Virus record (IMG/VR): IMGVR_UViG_3300043427_002445
Span: 1 to 32,285 of that record
Source: a virus
Reading direction: 5' to 3' (one strand)
DNA length: 32,285 nt
In this document: positions 29,071 through 32,285 of the stretch, piece after piece
Position numbering within the stretch: the first letter of the stretch is position 1
How the letters are laid out: each line of letters opens with the position of its first letter
The notes under the pieces: model-generated
The model's database searches: none
Told to the model about the DNA's origin: nothing
What the model saw: only the letters and a program-made list of their open reading frames with translations
Program-made: the position numbers and the translations under genes

Positions 29071-29095
29071 CAGATAAAATATCTGTATCATAATA
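29067..29095 (+). promoter_or_regulatory. Sigma-70-like promoter
   Basis: TTGACA at 29067-29072, 17-base spacer, ATAATA at 29090-29095. The best canonical promoter in the window. Its -35 contains the TGA of the upstream gene (29068-29070). Confidence 0.65.
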
Positions 29096-29101
29096 ACGAA
29101 T

Positions 29102-29599
29102 ATGAAAACCAAAACCGACGCAGAAACTATTGAGTATTACAAGAACGAAGTTAAGCGGCTTCATAATCAACTCAATTTCAAGTTTCAATCTGATCCTGTA
29201 TCTCATCGAGCTTCTATCAAAGAAGATCAGCGGCTTTATCGTAAGGTAGGCAAGAAGTTCATTCCTGATAATGACCCTTATGCTTATGAGGGGCTTCGCA
29301 ATGGCTTTTGGCTGATTCACGTCAAGGACGGTTCTACGGCGATTCGCCAAGAGATTTATCCAGACAGGGCTCATATCTCTGCTGCTGCTCGTGTAATGGA
29401 AGACAAGCTGGTTGATATTATTCGTAAAGCTGGTGAGGCTCGTCCATCTAAAACTCTTCTTACTGAAGAGCAAAAGAAGGACTGGGATAAGTTTATCAAG
29501 AAGCACGGTGAAGCTTTCAATACGCTTGCTTATCCTTCTATTCAAGAGAATGCTGAAAAGATCGTTGCGGGTTTGCTGCAAACCCGTAACGATTTGTGA
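29102..29599 (+). CDS. Hypothetical protein
   Basis: A 165-residue ORF directly after the promoter at 29067. It begins with a helix (TDAETIEYYKNEVKRLHNQL), continues with NGFWLIHVKDGSTAIRQEIY and ends QENAEKIVAGLLQTRNDL. Soluble; no motif recognised. Codons are more GC-ending than the flanking small genes. A hairpin lies over its last codons. Confidence 0.7.
   Translation: MKTKTDAETIEYYKNEVKRLHNQLNFKFQSDPVSHRASIKEDQRLYRKVGKKFIPDNDPYAYEGLRNGFWLIHVKDGSTAIRQEIYPDRAHISAAARVMEDKLVDIIRKAGEARPSKTLLTEEQKKDWDKFIKKHGEAFNTLAYPSIQENAEKIVAGLLQTRNDL
29568..29586. terminator. Hairpin near the end of a hypothetical gene
   Basis: CGGGTTTG / CAAACCCG, 8-bp stem, 3-base loop, ending 13 bases before the end of the gene. 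No T tract follows, so it could be an RNA-stabilising hairpin rather than a terminator. Confidence 0.4.
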
Positions 29600-29613
29600 A
29601 AAAACATTAAGCA

Positions 29614-29895
29614 ATGACTAACGCTAAAGAAACCCTGCTATTCCTAGCCAACTTCAATAGTTGGAGACGCGGAAATGATGATGCCGCGTTTCCCGATCCT
29701 GCCGAGGTTGGGGCCGCAATCGATGACGCCGTAAATCTGCTTCGTCGTTACGATGATATCGAACGCGAGAACGCCGCACTGCGGGCGGATAAGGAGCGGC
29801 TAGACTGGTTACAGAAGAATGAATGGTATTGGAATAGTAAACGTCGTGATTTACGAAAAGCCATTGACCGCTCACGAAAAGAGGTGCAGTTGTGA
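29614..29895 (+). CDS. Hypothetical protein with GC-rich codons
   Basis: A 93-residue ORF (MTNAKETLLFLANFNSWRRG...). DIERENAALRADKERLDWLQ is a coiled coil of a type often seen in short phage and prophage proteins. The DNA is distinctly GC-richer than its neighbours, suggesting recent acquisition. It overlaps the next gene by 4 bases. Confidence 0.7.
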   Translation: MTNAKETLLFLANFNSWRRGNDDAAFPDPAEVGAAIDDAVNLLRRYDDIERENAALRADKERLDWLQKNEWYWNSKRRDLRKAIDRSRKEVQL

Positions 29896-30098
29896 GCGAT
29901 ACACCTTTATACACAAATGAACCCGGTTTGACTTTGTGTGAGCATAATCCAAATCCAGAAATAAATTTTATGTCTGGAAAAGAAGTTATGTTGCGATTGA
30001 CAAAAGAGGGATTTCATTATCAAGGTAAAGTCATACACGATCACGGCGAAGCATATGATCTTTTTAGAAAATGGCTTGCTACTACAACAAAATATTAG
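29892..30098 (+). CDS. Hypothetical protein, GTG start
   Basis: A 68-residue ORF starting at GTG 29892, overlapping the previous TGA by 4 bases. It contains SGKEVMLRLTKEGFHYQGKV and HDHGEAYDLFRKWL. No recognised motif. The base composition returns to AT-rich at this boundary. Confidence 0.62.
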   Translation: MSDTPLYTNEPGLTLCEHNPNPEINFMSGKEVMLRLTKEGFHYQGKVIHDHGEAYDLFRKWLATTTKY

Positions 30099-30104
30099 CA
30101 TACA

Positions 30105-30194
30105 ATGACATCTGAACAAAAGTTCCAAATCATAAAGAAAGTGCTTGCGTCTGTGGCTATATTGGTTATTATTATTGCTCTAATCAAGTTATGA
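30105..30194 (+). CDS. 29-residue single-span membrane protein
   Basis: ORF MTSEQKFQIIKKVLAS followed by VAILVIIIALIKL, a membrane helix. Its TGA overlaps the ATG of the phosphoesterase gene. It resembles the microprotein at 7868-7960 in layout, not sequence. Function unknown. Confidence 0.5.
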   Translation: MTSEQKFQIIKKVLASVAILVIIIALIKL

Positions 30195-30880
30195 CACGTA
30201 TTGTATCCATCTCTGACACCCACGGAAGCCATTTTGGTATAAAAATACCAGACGGCGATGTGTTGGTGCATTGTGGAGATTTTTGCTCTGATGGCAATGT
30301 GCGTGATGCTATGATTTTTATGAGATGGTTCAATACGCATCCTCATAAGCACAAGATTTTTATCGCAGGCAATCACGATTGGATTTGTGAAAAAGATCCG
30401 TCGTTGTTTAGAGGATTGCTGACAGAGTTTCCAGATTTGACTTATCTAGAAGACAATGCTTGTAAAGTTGAAGGACTGAAGTTCTGGGGCTCTCCAGTCC
30501 AGCCCTTTTTTTATAACTGGGCGTTCAATCGTCATAGAGGCGAAGAAATCAAGCATCATTGGGATATTATACCAGATGATACTGATGTATTGATTACGCA
30601 CGGTCCTCCGTATGGCATTTGTGATAGAGCATATCGTGTTGGATTTGATACTACAGAAAATACAGGCTGTAAAGATTTGCTTGATGCTACATTGCGTATT
30701 TCCCCTAAACTACATTTGTTTGGGCATATTCACTACGACGGTCAAACTCAATATATTGGTCCAAAGACAACATATGCTAATGTATCTATGCTAAACGAGG
30801 CATATCTTGTTTGGGGCAAGCCTACTATTTTTGATATTGACAAAGATGGAATTGTAAGCATAATGTCGGAAAATGAATAA
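30191..30880 (+). CDS. Metallophosphoesterase, MPPED/UPF0046-like
   Basis: A 229-residue calcineurin-fold phosphoesterase. SDTHG (8-12), GDFC (29-32), GNHD (60-63), LITHGPPYG and LFGHIH are the metal-binding motifs. Asp9, His11, Asp30, Asn61 and the later histidines are all present. The THGPP and GHIH patterns resemble the MPPED/UPF0046 group, acting on small phosphodiesters. It differs from the phosphoesterase at 19607 in sequence and length. Overlaps the microprotein by 4 bases and the next gene by 8. Confidence 0.9.
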   Translation: MTRIVSISDTHGSHFGIKIPDGDVLVHCGDFCSDGNVRDAMIFMRWFNTHPHKHKIFIAGNHDWICEKDPSLFRGLLTEFPDLTYLEDNACKVEGLKFWGSPVQPFFYNWAFNRHRGEEIKHHWDIIPDDTDVLITHGPPYGICDRAYRVGFDTTENTGCKDLLDATLRISPKLHLFGHIHYDGQTQYIGPKTTYANVSMLNEAYLVWGKPTIFDIDKDGIVSIMSENE

Positions 30881-31103
30881 TATACTACTTGAAGGATTGT
30901 TTATATTCGGATGCTTATGGTCGCTCATTGGAGCAATCACGTATCCTATTTACTTTGGCAAGGTTGTATTACAGCCGCAAAAGATTACATTCTTTTTGAT
31001 GTGCGGACCATTGATTTGGTTCACGCTACCAATGGTATATGTAGTAAATAAAACAATAGATAATATTTTTGAGCCATTTTATATTTGGCTAACCAAGAGA
31101 TAA
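30873..31103 (+). CDS. Small two-span membrane protein
   Basis: A 76-residue ORF. Two hydrophobic segments (GLFIFGCLWSLIGAITYPIY and FFLMCGPLIWFTLPMVYVV) are joined by a short basic loop. It overlaps the phosphoesterase by 8 bases and precedes the heme oxygenase by 8. Function unknown. Confidence 0.68.
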   Translation: MNNILLEGLFIFGCLWSLIGAITYPIYFGKVVLQPQKITFFLMCGPLIWFTLPMVYVVNKTIDNIFEPFYIWLTKR

Positions 31104-31111
31104 AATAACTT

Positions 31112-31666
31112 ATGAGCACACTAAGAGAACTTACAGCAGAAAGTCATACTAAAGCAGAGAATACAGTATTTATGCGTTTGCTTATGGCAAAGGCACTTAC
31201 TCCATATGAATATATGGATTATCTGACTCAGTTTACGTTGGTATATGATGGGCTTGAATATGCTGCCAATAAGTTTGGCATACTACAAGAGTTTGATGGC
31301 ATTCAGCGTTCAGATAAAATCAAGGCAGACCTTGAAGAAGCAAATACTGTGAATGGTAAGAGATGCCTTATTCGCCTATGTACTACACTATATTACAACT
31401 ATCTTATCAATCTTGATGAAAAGGAAAAGGTTGCTGCTCATTTTTATGTAAGATTTGCTGGTGATATGTTTGGCGGTCAAATGCTAAAGAGCCTCGTGCC
31501 AAGCACAGGCAGAATGTATGATTTTGAGCATAATCTGCCTGCACTGCGTATGAAGATGCGTGAGTTTGCTAAACCCAACTTGGCAGAAGAAGCAAACAAG
31601 GCATTTGGCTATACCATTGACATTGTTGATGAAATATGCGGAGTCAAACGTGATCTTTGGTTATAA
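31112..31666 (+). CDS. ho1: Heme oxygenase
   Basis: A 184-residue enzyme that opens heme to biliverdin, carbon monoxide and iron, using reductant such as ferredoxin. LRELTAESHTKAEN gives the proximal heme ligand His12 in the family pattern TxxxHxxAE. FYVRFAGDMFGGQ (111-123) is the distal helix with the conserved GDxxGGQ. It is shorter than cyanobacterial heme oxygenase (about 240 residues). Its TAA shares one base with the ATG of the bilin reductase, so the two are translated together and biliverdin can pass directly to the next enzyme. Confidence 0.93.
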   Translation: MSTLRELTAESHTKAENTVFMRLLMAKALTPYEYMDYLTQFTLVYDGLEYAANKFGILQEFDGIQRSDKIKADLEEANTVNGKRCLIRLCTTLYYNYLINLDEKEKVAAHFYVRFAGDMFGGQMLKSLVPSTGRMYDFEHNLPALRMKMREFAKPNLAEEANKAFGYTIDIVDEICGVKRDLWL

Positions 31667-32285
31667 TGAGTGTTATATTTGACAAGATGCGAACCTTGAG
31701 CAGCGACTTGTATTTGTTGCTGGCCAAGGATAGTATTGAGATAGAACTACAAGAACTATCCAAGTATGCTTGGACAAATAGAATATTTCGCAATCTAAGA
31801 TTTCGCCGTGGTCATATTGAAGTGTTGGATGTGTCATCGTCAAAAAAGATGTGGATTATGCATATCTGCATCTTTCCACATCTTGATGATGGTTCTCCTA
31901 TCTTTGGATTTGATGTAATATGCGGAGCCAATAAAATCACAGGTGTATTTCTTGACTTTAGTATGGCTGACGAAAATCATCCTATGAATATATGGTTCAA
32001 GGAAAAGACCAAAGACCTTGTATGGAAAAAGGATAGAGAACTGCCAGATTGGGGCAAACGCATCTTTAGTCCAAATATGATTGCAGCGGGTATGGTAAAT
32101 ACAGACGAAGAACTAAATCAAGTCATTGATGTAGCAAAGGATTGTATGAAGTTTTATATTGAAAATGTTGGCGGGACGATTGGAAATGTCAATAATGCTC
32201 CTGCTCACAATCACTATTGCGTCAATCAAAAAAACAATATACATACATCACGCTTTCTTATAAACTGCGGTCATAAGGAAGAAGA
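31666..32285 (+). CDS. Ferredoxin-dependent bilin reductase (PcyA/PcyX-like), 3' end cut
   Basis: At least 206 residues; the gene runs off the right edge. It reduces biliverdin using ferredoxin. MHICIFPHLDDGSPIFGFD contains His66 and Asp83, 17 residues apart, matching the His88/Asp105 pair of Synechocystis PcyA; Glu52 is a possible counterpart of Glu76, two residues off. Overlap with the heme oxygenase by one base (TAATG) makes an operon. Among phage enzymes the candidates are PebS and PcyX (both giving phycoerythrobilin) and PcyA (phycocyanobilin); the His/Asp pair and gene pairing favour PcyX or PcyA. The product cannot be set from the partial sequence. Confidence 0.9.
   Translation, partial: MSVIFDKMRTLSSDLYLLLAKDSIEIELQELSKYAWTNRIFRNLRFRRGHIEVLDVSSSKKMWIMHICIFPHLDDGSPIFGFDVICGANKITGVFLDFSMADENHPMNIWFKEKTKDLVWKKDRELPDWGKRIFSPNMIAAGMVNTDEELNQVIDVAKDCMKFYIENVGGTIGNVNNAPAHNHYCVNQKNNIHTSRFLINCGHKEE

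Overview
This window looks like part of a large, AT-rich genome of a lytic tailed phage. Genes are packed with almost no gaps; neighbours often overlap by 1, 4 or 8 bases. Many products are small and unrecognised. Phage-type nucleotide, DNA and structural genes sit beside several kinds of homing endonuclease. No ribosomal, tRNA, integrase or transposase gene is visible. A heme oxygenase followed directly by a ferredoxin-dependent bilin reductase at the right end is a gene pair known from marine cyanophages and from uncultivated marine phages of the PcyX type, so an aquatic origin is likely. Lipobox signal peptides suggest a Gram-negative host. The host cannot be named from sequence alone.

Layout. 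1-5900: a surface-sugar block of two paralogous GT-A glycosyltransferases and a sulfotransferase, interrupted by two homing endonuclease units (GIY-YIG and Vsr/EDxHD type), each preceded by a copy of the same small basic ORF and the same upstream motif; then a dUTPase with an unusual C-terminal extension. 5900-11000: small genes, a GMP reductase on the minus strand, an HExxH metallopeptidase, a probable virion-associated protein, a coiled-coil lipoprotein with three membrane helices, and a GNAT acetyltransferase on the minus strand. 11000-16400: an SNF2-like helicase operon, a degenerate HNH protein, and two probable virion or adhesin proteins, one with a long Pro/Thr-rich linker. 16400-21100: an RNase Z-like protein, an HNH nuclease facing a LAGLIDADG-AP2 nuclease, and a calcineurin-type phosphoesterase. 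21100-24000: tandem acidic paralogs and a two-gene type II restriction-modification candidate. 24000-31100: many short probable early genes, an ATP-dependent DNA ligase and a second metallophosphoesterase. 31100-32285: heme oxygenase and bilin reductase, the latter cut by the window edge.

Two recurrent DNA motifs stand out. A TATATTTATA-like motif lies just upstream of many genes on both strands, always in the same orientation relative to the gene; it is the reverse complement of the T4 late promoter core. A second block, TTGAC(T/A)TTCTATAAAAA, precedes at least five genes, and its TTGAC often overlaps the TGA stop of the gene before. They look like two temporal classes of phage promoter. Two strong terminator-like hairpins lie inside coding sequences.

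Functions are read from motifs by eye, without database searches. Start codons were chosen from ribosome-binding sites, overlaps with the upstream gene, and where recognisable protein begins.
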